Notes under the pieces: model-generated
The model's database searches: none
The model's input: only the letters and a program-made list of their open reading frames with translations
Told to the model about the DNA's origin: nothing
Part shown: one piece after another, positions 1-9,428 of the stretch
Position numbering within the stretch: the first letter of the stretch is position 1
Layout: each line of letters opens with the position of its first letter
Assembly (NCBI GenBank): GCA_947500415.1
Contig: CANMRT010000001.1
Coordinates: 1,390,982 to 1,454,981 of the forward strand
Direction of reading: 5' to 3'
Source: an uncultured Roseicyclus sp.
Lineage (GTDB): Bacteria > Pseudomonadota > Alphaproteobacteria > Rhodobacterales > Rhodobacteraceae
Length of the DNA: 64,000 nucleotides
Made by a program: the position numbers and the translations under genes

Positions 1-1
1 G

Positions 2-1282
2 ATTACCGAGCGTTTGCGGGATCTGGGCGCGCGGATATTCATTGGGCAGAAGGCCGAAAACCTCGAGAATGCGGAGGTCGTTGTGATCTCCAGCGCGATC
101 AAGCCGGGCAACCCTGAGTTGGATGCCGCGCGCCTCGCGGGCCTGCCGGTAGTGCGCCGGGCTGAGATGCTGGCAGAGCTGATGCGCCTGCGGTCGAACA
201 TCGCCGTGGCGGGGACGCACGGAAAAACGACGACGACAACGCTGGTGGCCACGTTGCTGGACCATGGTGGGGTCGATCCGACGGTGATTAACGGCGGGAT
301 CATTCACGCCTATGGCTCCAACGCGCGGGTGGGGCAGGGCGACTGGATGGTGGTGGAGGCCGACGAAAGCGACGGCACCTTCAACCGTCTGCCCGCGACC
401 ATTGCCATCGTCACCAACATTGACCCCGAGCACATGGAGCATTGGGGGACGGAGGAGAACCTGCATCAGGGGTTCCTCGATTTCGTCTCCAACATTCCGT
501 TCTACGGCGTGGCCGTCTGCTGCACCGATGACCCGGACGTGCAGACGCTAGTGGGCCGGATTACTGACCGCCGCGTCGTGACGTTTGGCTTCAACGCGCA
601 GGCCGATGTGCGGGCGATGAACCTGACCTATCAGGGCGGCGTCGCGCATTTCGATATCGCGCTGCAAGGCGACGATATGGTGATCGAGAATTGCCGTCTG
701 CCGATGCCGGGAAATCACAACGTCTCCAATGCTTTGGCGGCTGTCGCTGTGGCGCGCCATCTGGGAATGAAGGCCGATGAAATCCGCGAGGCGCTGGCGG
801 GCTTCAAGGGTGTGAACCGCCGCTTCACCAAGGTGGGCGAAGTGGGCGGGATTACGGTGATCGATGATTACGGCCACCACCCGGTTGAGATTGCCGCTGT
901 CCTGAAGGCCGCGCGCCAGTCCAGCGAGGGCCGCGTGATAGCGGTGCATCAGCCGCACCGCTATAGTCGCCTGCATTCGCTGTTCGAGGATTTCTGCGGC
1001 TGTTTCAGCGAAGCCGATGTGGTCGCCATCGCCGAAGTTTATGCCGCGGGTGAAGACCCGATTGAGGGCGCGTCCCGCGATGATCTGGTTGCCGGTATGA
1101 TCCGCCACGGGCACCGCCATGCTCGCGCCATAATGGACGAGGATGATCTGGAACGACTCGTGCGCGAACAGGCCAGGCCCGGTGATATGGTTGTCTGCCT
1201 TGGTGCGGGTACAATTTCCGCGTGGGCCAATGGCCTGCCCGAGCGGTTGAAGGATCTGAACAAACAGGTGGTGGGCGGATGA
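2..1282 (+). CDS. murC: UDP-N-acetylmuramate--L-alanine ligase MurC (5' end outside the window)
   Basis: Cytoplasmic Mur ligase that adds L-alanine to UDP-MurNAc using ATP, the first step of stem-peptide synthesis. The reading frame is open from base 2, so roughly the first 40 to 45 residues, including the start, lie outside the window. Visible are the ATP-binding P-loop [11 protein letters not shown] (about bases 209-240), the EADESDGTF segment (about 355-382) and the Mur ligase C-terminal domain with DDYGHHP (about 861-882). The stop overlaps the next start (ATGA, 1279-1282), which implies translational coupling with the small membrane proteins that follow. The identification is secure; only the N-terminus is missing. 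Confidence 0.97.
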   Translation: MTERLRDLGARIFIGQKAENLENAEVVVISSAIKPGNPELDAARLAGLPVVRRAEMLAELMRLRSNIAVAGTHGKTTTTTLVATLLDHGGVDPTVINGGIIHAYGSNARVGQGDWMVVEADESDGTFNRLPATIAIVTNIDPEHMEHWGTEENLHQGFLDFVSNIPFYGVAVCCTDDPDVQTLVGRITDRRVVTFGFNAQADVRAMNLTYQGGVAHFDIALQGDDMVIENCRLPMPGNHNVSNALAAVAVARHLGMKADEIREALAGFKGVNRRFTKVGEVGGITVIDDYGHHPVEIAAVLKAARQSSEGRVIAVHQPHRYSRLHSLFEDFCGCFSEADVVAIAEVYAAGEDPIEGASRDDLVAGMIRHGHRHARAIMDEDDLERLVREQARPGDMVVCLGAGTISAWANGLPERLKDLNKQVVGG

Positions 1283-1524
1283 TCAGCCCTGCGCTTATCC
1301 TTGCGAGTTTCTGGGTGCTGGCCTCGGCTATCACGGCGATGCTGCCGTACCGGATGCAGTTTCCGCCAGGTATCACGCTACTCGTCCTATCGGTGCCGCT
1401 GCTGATCTACATTGGGATCAGTCATGGTTTCCTTTGGGTCGCGCTATTTCTGTTTGCCGTCGCCTCGATGTTCCGCAACCCACTTATCTACTTCGCAAAA
1501 CGACTAATGGGGAGGGCCACCTGA
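1279..1524 (+). CDS. Small membrane protein, DUF2484-like (first of a tandem pair)
   Basis: An 81-residue, very hydrophobic protein with about three membrane segments. The ATG at 1279 overlaps the murC stop by four bases, so I use it rather than an earlier in-frame codon inside murC. It resembles the next gene in size, in the N-terminal pattern ([12 protein letters not shown] against SLILACIWAL) and in a positively charged tail ([10 protein letters not shown] against LGQRIRRSF). The pair therefore looks like a tandem duplication of the DUF2484 family, which in Rhodobacteraceae sits between murC and murB. The function is unknown. The location suggests a link to envelope growth, but that is inference. 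Confidence 0.75.
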   Translation: MISPALILASFWVLASAITAMLPYRMQFPPGITLLVLSVPLLIYIGISHGFLWVALFLFAVASMFRNPLIYFAKRLMGRAT

Positions 1525-1793
1525 TGCCCCTGTCCCTGATATTGGCCTGTATCTGGGCACTGACGGCCTGTGCGGCTGGCATGGGGCCGCGGCGGTTTCA
1601 TATTCCAGCGGCTTGGGTTCTTGTCCTGACCGGCATCCCGCTTCTGGGCTTTGTGACTTACCAGACCGGCCCGTTCTGGGGGATCGTGCTTTTGCTGGCG
1701 GGTATGTCGGTGCTGCGCTGGCCGCTGATCCGACTGGGCCAACGTATCCGTAGGAGCTTTGCGCCCGCAAAGACCGAGGACGAGGTCGGCTGA
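1524..1793 (+). CDS. DUF2484 family small membrane protein (second of the pair)
   Basis: An 89-residue hydrophobic protein with about three transmembrane segments and a basic C-terminal stretch (RLGQRIRRSF) that would lie in the cytoplasm. The central motif GIPLLGFVTYQTGPFWG matches what I remember of the DUF2484 family, a Rhodobacteraceae family of unknown function placed between murC and murB. The ATG at 1524 overlaps the preceding TGA by one base, and its own stop overlaps the following ATG. This makes it part of a tightly coupled transcript from murC onward. No catalytic motif is visible. Confidence 0.8.
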   Translation: MPLSLILACIWALTACAAGMGPRRFHIPAAWVLVLTGIPLLGFVTYQTGPFWGIVLLLAGMSVLRWPLIRLGQRIRRSFAPAKTEDEVG

Positions 1794-2080
1794 TGGATCA
1801 GACGCTCGTGGTTTTTGGCTTTTCCACGTTGGCCGGATTGTTGGCCGGATATGTATTGTCGCGCCTTGGCCGGGGCTGGATGGTGCTTGCCGCGTGGGTT
1901 GCGACGGCGATTGCGATCATCGGCTATGCGATATGGCTGGATTCGGGGTCTGGCCCAGCTAGCAGCGCCGTGATTTCGGTTCTCTACATTGTGCTCATCC
2001 CCTTCGGGATCGCGCTTGTGATGGGGAGTGTTTGCGGGATGGTTATGCGTTTGATCTTTGGCCGGAACGACGCAAAGTGA
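1793..2080 (+). CDS. Small hydrophobic membrane protein of unknown function
   Basis: A 95-residue protein with three predicted membrane helices (about residues 5-23, 28-50 and 58-85) and a short charged tail ([10 protein letters not shown]). The ATG at 1793 overlaps the upstream stop by one base, and the last four bases (GTGA, 2077-2080) overlap the murB start. I recognise no family. Its position inside the peptidoglycan-precursor operon suggests a role tied to envelope synthesis, but nothing in the sequence shows a mechanism. Confidence 0.7.
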   Translation: MDQTLVVFGFSTLAGLLAGYVLSRLGRGWMVLAAWVATAIAIIGYAIWLDSGSGPASSAVISVLYIVLIPFGIALVMGSVCGMVMRLIFGRNDAK

Positions 2081-3006
2081 CGATAGATCTGCCGCAAGTA
2101 CGCGGGCGCCTAACGCCGAACCGCGATCTTTCTGGTCTGACGTGGTTGCGCGTCGGCGGCCCGGCGGAATGGCTGTTTCAGCCTGCCGATGTAGATGATC
2201 TATCCCATTTCCTGACTGAGCTGGACCCAGATGTGCCGGTGTTCCCTATGGGCGTAGGCTCAAATCTAATTGTGCGCGATGGGGGTCTTCCAGGTGTGAC
2301 CATCAAGTTGGGGCGTCCGTTCATGGATGTTGCGGTCAATGGCGACACTGTCACGGCAGGGGCGGCGGCGTTGGACGCGCGGGTGGCCAAGGCGGCGGCG
2401 GACGCAGGCCTTGATCTGACCTTTCTGCGCACGATCCCCGGATCGATTGGTGGCGCGTTGAAAATGAACGCGGGCTGCTACGGCAGCTATGTGGCGGACC
2501 ATTTCGTCTCAGCCAAGGCTGTGTTGCGCGATGGATCGCGTGTCACGCTTGCTGCAGGAGACATCGCATTCGCCTACCGCCAAACGGACATCCCGGAAGG
2601 CGCGGTCATCACATCGGTCACGCTGCGCGGAGAATTGGCCGAGCCAGAGGCGCTGCATGCGCGCATGGACGAGCAATTGGCCAAACGTGATGCTACCCAA
2701 CCCACCAAGGAGCTGACCGCAGGCTCCACTTTCCGCAATCCGGCGGGTTTCAGCTCAACCGGTAAGGCCGATGACACCCACGACCTCAAGGCCTGGAAGG
2801 TGATTGACGACGCCGGAATGCGCGGGGCCACGCGGGGCGGGGCGCAAATGTCAGAGATGCATTCCAATTTCCTCGTGAACAAGGGTGGCGCAACTGCCGC
2901 AGATTTGGAGGGATTGGGCGAAGAGGTGAGAAAAAGGGTTTCCGAAACCCAAGGCATAGATTTACAATGGGAAATCATGCGGGTGGGCAAACCCGCGGAT
3001 GCGTAA
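2077..3006 (+). CDS. murB: UDP-N-acetylenolpyruvoylglucosamine reductase MurB
   Basis: FAD-dependent cytoplasmic reductase that turns UDP-GlcNAc-enolpyruvate into UDP-MurNAc. I start it at GTG 2077, which overlaps the preceding stop (GTGA) and gives a 309-residue protein of normal family length. The earlier in-frame ATG at 2032 lies inside the previous gene. Family signatures are RVGGPAEWL, the FAD-binding [29 protein letters not shown], the active-site serine segment AGSTFRNP and the C-terminal [11 protein letters not shown]. It is coupled to the upstream membrane-protein genes, and ddl follows after an 80-base gap. Confidence 0.96.
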   Translation: MTIDLPQVRGRLTPNRDLSGLTWLRVGGPAEWLFQPADVDDLSHFLTELDPDVPVFPMGVGSNLIVRDGGLPGVTIKLGRPFMDVAVNGDTVTAGAAALDARVAKAAADAGLDLTFLRTIPGSIGGALKMNAGCYGSYVADHFVSAKAVLRDGSRVTLAAGDIAFAYRQTDIPEGAVITSVTLRGELAEPEALHARMDEQLAKRDATQPTKELTAGSTFRNPAGFSSTGKADDTHDLKAWKVIDDAGMRGATRGGAQMSEMHSNFLVNKGGATAADLEGLGEEVRKRVSETQGIDLQWEIMRVGKPADA

Positions 3007-3086
3007 CAAAAGCAAGGGCTCGCGAAAATCGCGGGCATAACCGACCCGGCAGGCACGTATCTGTAGGGCAGTTTGAGGACCAGTTG

Positions 3087-4037
3087 GTGGCAGGGCAGAG
3101 CAGCCTCCCCTCTCGTGTCGTCGTTTTGATGGGTGGCCCCTCCGCAGAGCGTGAGGTGTCGCTGAGCACCGGACAAGGGTGCGCCGAAGCGCTACGCGGC
3201 GAAGGTTTTGATGTGATCGAAATCGATCCCGGACCGTTTGGGACGGGCCAAGACCTGTGCGCTGGCCTGCGCGCGGCTGCGCCAGACGTTGTCTTCAACG
3301 CATTGCATGGACGCTGGGGTGAGGACGGCTGCGTTCAAGGCCTGCTGGAATGGATGCGCCTGCCATATACGCATTCCGGTGTGCTGGCTTCAGCCCTCGC
3401 CATGGACAAGACCCGCGCTAAGGATGTGTATCGCCGCCACGGGCTTCCCGTTGCGAATTCTGTGATTGCGCCGCGGGATCGTGTGCGGGCGGAGCATGTG
3501 TTGGTTGCGCCCTACGTCGTGAAGCCGAACAACGAAGGCTCCTCGGTTGGGGTCTATCTTGTACATGAAGCTGCGAACGGTCCTCCGCAGTTGGATGACG
3601 AGATGCCCGAAGAGGTGCTGGTTGAGCAATTCGCACCTGGCCGGGAGCTGACCTGTTCCGTTCTGGGCGATGGTCCGAACGATCCCGGCGCGTTGACCGT
3701 GACCGATATCCTCACCGACGGCTGGTACGACTACGATGCGAAGTACAAGCCCGGCGGGTCGCGCCACGAAGTGCCCGCCAATGTGCCATCAGAGATTTTC
3801 GACGCCTGTATGGAGATGTCGGCCCGCGCCCATACGGCCCTTGGATGTCGCGGTGTCAGCCGCACGGATTTCCGCTGGGATGAGGCAAAGGGCATGGACG
3901 GGCTGATCGTGTTGGAGACGAACACGCAGCCCGGCATGACGCCCACATCGCTAACGCCTGAACAGGCCGAGGCGAAGGGCATGTCATTTGGCGCGCTATG
4001 CCGCTGGTTGGTGGAGGATGCCTCATGCGATCGTTGA
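3087..4037 (+). CDS. ddl: D-alanine--D-alanine ligase
   Basis: ATP-grasp ligase that makes the D-Ala-D-Ala dipeptide for peptidoglycan. Visible are the N-terminal LMGGPSAEREVSLSTG motif, the ATP-grasp segment VVKPNNEGSSVGV and the metal and substrate loop ETNTQPGMTPTS near the C-terminus. I place the start at GTG 3087 because GAGGA (3075-3079) lies seven bases upstream. TTG 3084 is also possible, and the reading frame is open further upstream without a ribosome site. The resulting 316 residues match the family. The gene end overlaps ftsQ by 13 bases. Confidence 0.93.
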   Translation: MAGQSSLPSRVVVLMGGPSAEREVSLSTGQGCAEALRGEGFDVIEIDPGPFGTGQDLCAGLRAAAPDVVFNALHGRWGEDGCVQGLLEWMRLPYTHSGVLASALAMDKTRAKDVYRRHGLPVANSVIAPRDRVRAEHVLVAPYVVKPNNEGSSVGVYLVHEAANGPPQLDDEMPEEVLVEQFAPGRELTCSVLGDGPNDPGALTVTDILTDGWYDYDAKYKPGGSRHEVPANVPSEIFDACMEMSARAHTALGCRGVSRTDFRWDEAKGMDGLIVLETNTQPGMTPTSLTPEQAEAKGMSFGALCRWLVEDASCDR

Positions 4038-4945
4038 TTGCCGGTAAATCGTCGGTGCCGCAGCGCCCCGCAGCCCCCCATGATCCCGCGCCCTCGCGTC
4101 TGAGCTACCGCGTGCATCGGCTGTGGCTGACGCCTGTGTTCCGCAAAGCGCTCAACATCGGCATTCCGCTGTTTGTCCTCTTCGCCGCGATCAGCTGGTA
4201 CGTGAGTGATGAGGAGCGCGTGGCAAGCCTGTTCGACGCCGCCTATGAGATCCGGCGCGAGATTGAAAACCGCCCTGAGTTCCGAGTGAACGTTCTTGGA
4301 ATTGATGGGGCGAGCGAAGATGTCACGGAAGAGGTTCGGGCCGCCTTGGCACTGGATTTGCCGATTTCGTCCTTCGATCTGGACCTGGAAGAACTGCGCG
4401 GACGGCTGGAAGCTTTGCCCGCCGTGCGCACAGCTGATCTACGCATTCAGACCGGTGGCTATCTTGCCGTGCGGATTGATGAACGTGTGCCCGCCGCCCT
4501 TTGGTTGACCCATGAGGGTCTTGCGATTGTGGACAACGAAGGCGCGTTTATCGCCGGATTTGGCCAGCGTGCCTTGAATGGACCACTGCCCCTGTTGGGG
4601 GGAGAGGGCGCTGATCTGGCGGTGCCGGAAGCGATGGAATTGATGGCCGCCGCCCTTCCGCTTGGCGATCGCGTGCATGGATTGGTGCGCGTGGGCGAGC
4701 GGCGTTGGGACGTGGTGCTGACCAATGGCACACGGATCATGCTGCCTGAGACCGGCGCGCGTGGCGCGTTTGACAGGGTGCTGGCACTGCATGACGTGGG
4801 TGAGATTTTGGGCCGTGATCTGACGGCCGTGGATCTGCGCAATCCGGGCCGCCTAACGGTGCGCCTGACCAATGATGCAATGGAAGAGTTTCGCCGCATC
4901 CGTGCACTTGTGGCGAATGGGACGAGTGGAGAGCGGCAAGGATGA
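4025..4945 (+). CDS. ftsQ: Cell division protein FtsQ
   Basis: Bitopic inner-membrane divisome protein that links the early and late division proteins through FtsB and FtsL. It has a basic cytoplasmic N-terminus of about 38 residues, one membrane helix (about residues 40-60, LNIGIPLFVLFAAISWYV), a POTRA domain beginning near EFRVNVLGIDGASEDV, and the beta domain that follows. The ATG at 4025 overlaps ddl, and the stop overlaps the ftsA ATG (4942-4945). The length of 306 residues is normal for alphaproteobacteria. Sequence conservation in this family is low, so the call rests on architecture and position as well as motifs. Confidence 0.92.
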   Translation: MRSLIAGKSSVPQRPAAPHDPAPSRLSYRVHRLWLTPVFRKALNIGIPLFVLFAAISWYVSDEERVASLFDAAYEIRREIENRPEFRVNVLGIDGASEDVTEEVRAALALDLPISSFDLDLEELRGRLEALPAVRTADLRIQTGGYLAVRIDERVPAALWLTHEGLAIVDNEGAFIAGFGQRALNGPLPLLGGEGADLAVPEAMELMAAALPLGDRVHGLVRVGERRWDVVLTNGTRIMLPETGARGAFDRVLALHDVGEILGRDLTAVDLRNPGRLTVRLTNDAMEEFRRIRALVANGTSGERQG

Positions 4946-6270
4946 CTTTGCTCTATCAGACGCAGCGGGCCATGCGGGCCAAGCGGACGGAAGCCATGCG
5001 GCGCGGTGTTATTGCCGTTCTCGACATCGGCACGTTTAAAGTCGCGTGCCTTGTGCTGCGCTTCGACGGCGCGCAGGTGGAAGAGGACGGCATTGGCGCT
5101 ATGGCGGGCCAGTCCGCGTTCCGTGTGATCGGTGCCGCAACAACTCGTTCGCGCGGTGTTAAGTTTGGCGAAATCGACACTGTCCATGAAACGGAGCGCG
5201 CAATCCGCACGGCCGTGCAGGCCGCCCAGAAAATGGCGAATGCGCGCGTCGATCATGTGATCGTCTCGCTGAGTGGTGCACGTCCGCGCAGCTACGGTCT
5301 TACCGGCGAAGTGGATATTCAAACAGGCGCGGTCGAGGATCACGATATCGGTCGCGTGCTGGCCATGTGCGATATGCCCGATGTGGGGCAGGGGCGTGAG
5401 GTGCTTCATGCGCAGCCCGTCAACTTCTCACTCGATCATCGCACCGGTCTAGGCGATCCGCGCGGCCATGTTGGCAACCGTTTGTCATGCGACATGCATC
5501 TGCTGACCGTTGATGCCGCGGCGATTGAGACATTGCTGCATTGTGTGAAGCGCTGTGATCTGGAACTCGCCGGTGTGGCCAGTGCGCCATATGTGGCGGC
5601 GATGTCGTCGCTGGTGGAAGATGAGCAGGAATTGGGTGCCGCTTGTATCGATCTTGGGGCAGGGGCCACGTCGCTGTCTATCTTCATGAAAAAGCACATG
5701 ATCTTTGCCGATACCGTGCGGATGGGTGGCGCCCATGTGACACGTGACATCAGCCAGGGATTGCAGATTCCGGTCGATGATGCAGAGCGGATCAAAACCA
5801 AGTTCGGCGGCTTGATGGCCACGGGTCTGGATGATCGGGAGATTATCGAGCTTGAGGGCGACACGGGCGATTGGCACCATGACCGGCGCACGGTCAGCCG
5901 CGCTGAGTTGATCGGCGTGATGCGCCCCCGTGTGGAAGAGATTCTGGAAGAGGTTCGCGCGCGGCTTGATGCGGCCGGGTTCGAGCATTTGCCATCGCAG
6001 CGCATCGTTCTGACCGGTGGCAGTAGCCAGATCCCGGGGCTCGACGGCCTCGCCAGCCGCATTCTGGGCAATCAGGTGCGTCTCGGGCGGCCCATGCGCG
6101 TCGCAGGCCTGCCGCAATCGGCCTATGGCTCCGCATTCTCGGCCTGCGTCGGACTTTCGCTGTTTGCAGCCTCACCTCAGGATGAGTGGTGGGACTTTGA
6201 TTTACCCGCCGATCGGCTGCCCGCACGTTCCCTCAGACGGGCCGTGAAATGGTTCCGCGACAACTGGTAA
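4942..6270 (+). CDS. ftsA: Cell division protein FtsA
   Basis: Actin-like ATPase that tethers FtsZ filaments to the inner membrane. Phosphate-binding motifs are present (AVLDIGTFKVACLVLRF near the start, CIDLGAGATSLSIF in the middle, VLTGGSSQIPGL near the end). The C-terminus is a basic amphipathic helix (LRRAVKWFRDNW), as expected for the membrane-targeting sequence. The length is 442 residues. The ATG overlaps the ftsQ stop by four bases. A 189-base gap then separates it from ftsZ, which suggests that ftsZ has its own promoter. Confidence 0.97.
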   Translation: MTLLYQTQRAMRAKRTEAMRRGVIAVLDIGTFKVACLVLRFDGAQVEEDGIGAMAGQSAFRVIGAATTRSRGVKFGEIDTVHETERAIRTAVQAAQKMANARVDHVIVSLSGARPRSYGLTGEVDIQTGAVEDHDIGRVLAMCDMPDVGQGREVLHAQPVNFSLDHRTGLGDPRGHVGNRLSCDMHLLTVDAAAIETLLHCVKRCDLELAGVASAPYVAAMSSLVEDEQELGAACIDLGAGATSLSIFMKKHMIFADTVRMGGAHVTRDISQGLQIPVDDAERIKTKFGGLMATGLDDREIIELEGDTGDWHHDRRTVSRAELIGVMRPRVEEILEEVRARLDAAGFEHLPSQRIVLTGGSSQIPGLDGLASRILGNQVRLGRPMRVAGLPQSAYGSAFSACVGLSLFAASPQDEWWDFDLPADRLPARSLRRAVKWFRDNW

Positions 6271-6459
6271 CCCCTTTATCTGGGGTGTAACCGCTAAATC
6301 GCCGGTCTTTCCGTCACATTGTGGCCACATTTCGCCCATTGGGGGTATTTTCCGCGTGACGGGCGCGGAACGAGTCGGTAGGCTTGCGTCCAATAAATGA
6401 GGCAGAACGGCGATCCGGCGAAGACTGGAAGCCAGGACAGAAACAGGCGGACAGTATCC

Positions 6460-8085
6460 ATGACCTTGAATCTTACCATGACCGACGCGCAGCCTGAGTT
6501 GAAGCCGCGTATCACCGTATTTGGCGTCGGCGGGGCCGGTGGCAACGCCGTCAACAACATGATCGACCAGCAGCTGGACGGCTGTGAATTTGTGGTCGCC
6601 AACACCGACGCACAAGCCTTGCAGCAAAGCACAGCCCACAGCCGCATCCAGATGGGTGCGCGTGTGACCGAGGGCCTGGGTGCAGGCGCTCGGCCCGCAG
6701 TGGGCGCAAGCGCTGCTGAGGAAAGCATCGAAGAAATCGTCGACCATCTGGCGGGCGCCCACATGGCGTTCATCACCGCCGGTATGGGTGGCGGCACCGG
6801 CACAGGTGCTGCGCCAATCATTGCGCAGGCCGCCCGCGAGCTGGGTGTTCTGACCGTTGGTGTCGTGACCAAACCTTTCCAGTTTGAGGGAGCCAAGCGG
6901 ATGCGCCAGGCCGATGAGGGGATCGAAGCCCTTCAGAAGGTTGTGGACACGCTGATCATCATTCCGAACCAGAACCTTTTCCGGCTCGCCAATGAAAAGA
7001 CCACGTTCACCGAGGCCTTCAGTCTCGCAGATGACGTGCTTTATCAAGGTGTTAAAGGTGTCACGGACCTGATGGTGCGTCCGGGCTTGATCAACCTCGA
7101 CTTCGCCGATGTTCGCGCCGTAATGAACGAAATGGGCAAAGCCATGATGGGCACAGGCGAGGCCGACGGTGAAAACCGCGCGCTTTCCGCTGCCGAGAAG
7201 GCAATCGCCAACCCACTGCTGGACGAGATCAGCCTGAAGGGTGCCAAGGGCGTCCTGATCAATGTGACCGGTGGCTATGACCTGACCTTGTTCGAATTGG
7301 ACGAAGCAGCCAACCGCATCCGCGAAGAGGTTGATCCGGAAGCCAACATCATCGTCGGCTCCACGTTGGATACCAACATGGAAGGCCAGATGCGCGTAAG
7401 CGTTGTGGCAACCGGGATCGACGCGGCAGAACGTCATGCAGAAGCGCCGATGCCTGCACGGCAACTGGCCGCAGCCGCCGCAGCAATGTCGGACGCGGAT
7501 GCCGCCCCGGCAGCGACAGCCCCGATGGAAACTGAGGCCGAAACGGCCGAAAACGCACCTGAGCAGTCGCTGTTTGAAGGTTTTGATGCCGCCGCTGCTG
7601 CTGCGGACGAGGCTGAAGTGACCTCCGAAGGCGACGTTCCTGCACCGGCATATCAGCCCGCTCCGGCTCCGGCAGCAGAACCCGCGCCGGTTCTGTCCCA
7701 GGCCCCGACCCGCGCGCCAATTGCGTCGGTCGCTGAGCAGTCGCAGCAAGGCTATGTTGCACCGAAACCCGCTGCTGGTGGATCGCCAACGCCCGAAGCG
7801 TTGGCCCGTTTGCGCGCGGCCATTCAGCGCGACACGCCCCGTGCCGAGCCTGAGCCTGCAGCGGCACAGGAGCCCAAACGCGGTGGTTTCGGCATCAACT
7901 CGCTGATCAATCGGATGACCGGCAGCGCCGAAGATGGCCCGGCCCCAGTGGAGCGTCGCCAGCCCCCGATGGGTGCCGCACCTGCTCCGGCCCCGGCTCA
8001 GCCGACGTCTGCTGATGATGGCATCGTGGATCCCGACCAGGAACGGATTGAAATTCCGGCATTCCTACGCCGTCAGGCGAACTAA
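6460..8085 (+). CDS. ftsZ: Cell division protein FtsZ
   Basis: Tubulin-like GTPase that polymerises into the division ring. The N-terminal globular domain (about residues 1-330) has [12 protein letters not shown] and the GTP signature [13 protein letters not shown] long Ala/Pro/Glu-rich disordered linker of about 170 residues follows. The C-terminal conserved peptide ([12 protein letters not shown]) binds FtsA and other tethers. I use the ATG at 6460 because MTLNLTM is a familiar rhodobacterial FtsZ N-terminus; ATG 6478 is the alternative. The length of 541 residues is typical for alphaproteobacteria with extended linkers. A terminator follows at 8107. Confidence 0.98.
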   Translation: MTLNLTMTDAQPELKPRITVFGVGGAGGNAVNNMIDQQLDGCEFVVANTDAQALQQSTAHSRIQMGARVTEGLGAGARPAVGASAAEESIEEIVDHLAGAHMAFITAGMGGGTGTGAAPIIAQAARELGVLTVGVVTKPFQFEGAKRMRQADEGIEALQKVVDTLIIIPNQNLFRLANEKTTFTEAFSLADDVLYQGVKGVTDLMVRPGLINLDFADVRAVMNEMGKAMMGTGEADGENRALSAAEKAIANPLLDEISLKGAKGVLINVTGGYDLTLFELDEAANRIREEVDPEANIIVGSTLDTNMEGQMRVSVVATGIDAAERHAEAPMPARQLAAAAAAMSDADAAPAATAPMETEAETAENAPEQSLFEGFDAAAAAADEAEVTSEGDVPAPAYQPAPAPAAEPAPVLSQAPTRAPIASVAEQSQQGYVAPKPAAGGSPTPEALARLRAAIQRDTPRAEPEPAAAQEPKRGGFGINSLINRMTGSAEDGPAPVERRQPPMGAAPAPAPAQPTSADDGIVDPDQERIEIPAFLRRQAN

Positions 8086-8106
8086 TCCGGGTCACAAACT
8101 CAATGG

Positions 8107-8133
8107 AAAGGCCAGCCATGCGCTGGCCTTTTT
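8107..8133 (+). terminator. Rho-independent terminator of ftsZ
   Basis: A perfect 10-base-pair stem (8107-8116 with 8122-8131, arms AAAGGCCAGC and GCTGGCCTTT) with a five-base loop runs into a T tract (8129-8133). It begins 22 bases after the ftsZ stop and ends the division transcript. Confidence 0.9.
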
Positions 8134-8364
8134 CTATTCTAAAACAGCGGCTTGAAGGGTTATCCCCAACCATTCGGCGAAAATTTGCCGAGACCCAGAG
8201 CCATTGTTGCAGCGCGTCATAAAGGTTGAGTTGCTCCTTGAGGGCGTCCCCGATACCCCCATATCCAGCGGAAAGGGCGATCTTCGCCGTGGATGCATTG
8301 CCGCAGAGCACCCGGTGTGAATGGGGGCCGCGATACGATTGGGACAGTTTAGGCAGGCGATGTA

Positions 8365-9282
8365 ATGCAGGCGACACTCCGCAAAATGGTCACGTTCGAC
8401 GGTGTCGGGCTGCATCTGGGCAAAAGTGCCTCGGTCAGCATTCTGCCGCAGTCCGTCAATGTGGGCCTCTGGTTCCGTCGCACGGATCTGGACGACGCGC
8501 CGATGATCCCCGCCCGTTACAATCTGGTCCCCGAAAGCCGCCTTTGCACTCGGTTGATTGCAGAAGACGGCACCGAAGTTTCAACCATCGAACATATCAT
8601 GGCGGCCTTGGTCGGTTGTGGCATTCACAACGCTTTGATCGAAGTGGATGGGCCTGAGCTTCCGATCCTCGATGGCTCTGCTGCGCCGTTTGTGCGCGGC
8701 ATTCTGGATGCTGGCATTCAACGTCAAACCGCGCCGATCCATGCGTTTGAGGTTCTCAAGCCCGTTCGTGTGGAAGATGGCGATGCCTGGGCTGAGCTGG
8801 AACCAGCCCCCGGTCTTGAGATGGACTACACGATCAATTTCGAGGATGCCGCGATTGGCTACCAGCGCCGGGTTGAGAAGCTGGCCAATGGTAAATTCGT
8901 GCGCGAGCTTTGCGATAGCCGTACATTCTGCCGTCGCGCTGATGTCGATATGATGCATGAAGCGGGGCTGGCCCTTGGCGGCACCTATGAAAACGCGGTG
9001 GTCGTGGACGGTGATACGGTCCTAAGCCCCGGCGGTTTCCGCCACGCGGATGAGGCTGTGCGCCATAAGATGCTGGACGCGCTTGGCGATCTTGCGCTGG
9101 CCGGCGCGCCGATCCTTGGCCGTTATGTTGGCGTTCGCTCCGGTCATATGTTGACGAACAAACTGCTGCGCGCGCTGTTCGCCACCCCGGGTGCTGTCCG
9201 GTTGGTCGAGTGCAACGCCGATCAGGCCGCCCGTTTGCCCGGTGTGGGCGTCAAAACCGGCGATCTTGCCAAGGTTGCCTGA
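8365..9282 (+). CDS. lpxC: UDP-3-O-acyl-N-acetylglucosamine deacetylase LpxC
   Basis: Zinc amidase that carries out the committed step of lipid A synthesis in the cytoplasm. Zinc ligands are visible as the histidine in STIEHIMAALVG and the HKMLDALGD motif (His and Asp); SRTFCRR and the GGT segment are also typical. The length is 305 residues with ATG 8365. It follows ftsZ, as in many Proteobacteria, but here a terminator and a 279-base gap separate them. That gap shows only the terminator and otherwise no feature I can name. bamD follows after 146 bases. Confidence 0.97.
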   Translation: MQATLRKMVTFDGVGLHLGKSASVSILPQSVNVGLWFRRTDLDDAPMIPARYNLVPESRLCTRLIAEDGTEVSTIEHIMAALVGCGIHNALIEVDGPELPILDGSAAPFVRGILDAGIQRQTAPIHAFEVLKPVRVEDGDAWAELEPAPGLEMDYTINFEDAAIGYQRRVEKLANGKFVRELCDSRTFCRRADVDMMHEAGLALGGTYENAVVVDGDTVLSPGGFRHADEAVRHKMLDALGDLALAGAPILGRYVGVRSGHMLTNKLLRALFATPGAVRLVECNADQAARLPGVGVKTGDLAKVA

Positions 9283-9428
9283 GCTTTGACGGGCAATCCC
9301 TTGCCAAACCTTCGGATCAGGGATTTTGCCCGCAAAAGGAATGTGCTAGACGTTGCGCAATTGGCCCTTAGCCGGGCGATTTGGATTATTTGCGCCAAGG
9401 CTCGGCGCATGGATTTGGGGCTGTCTGC

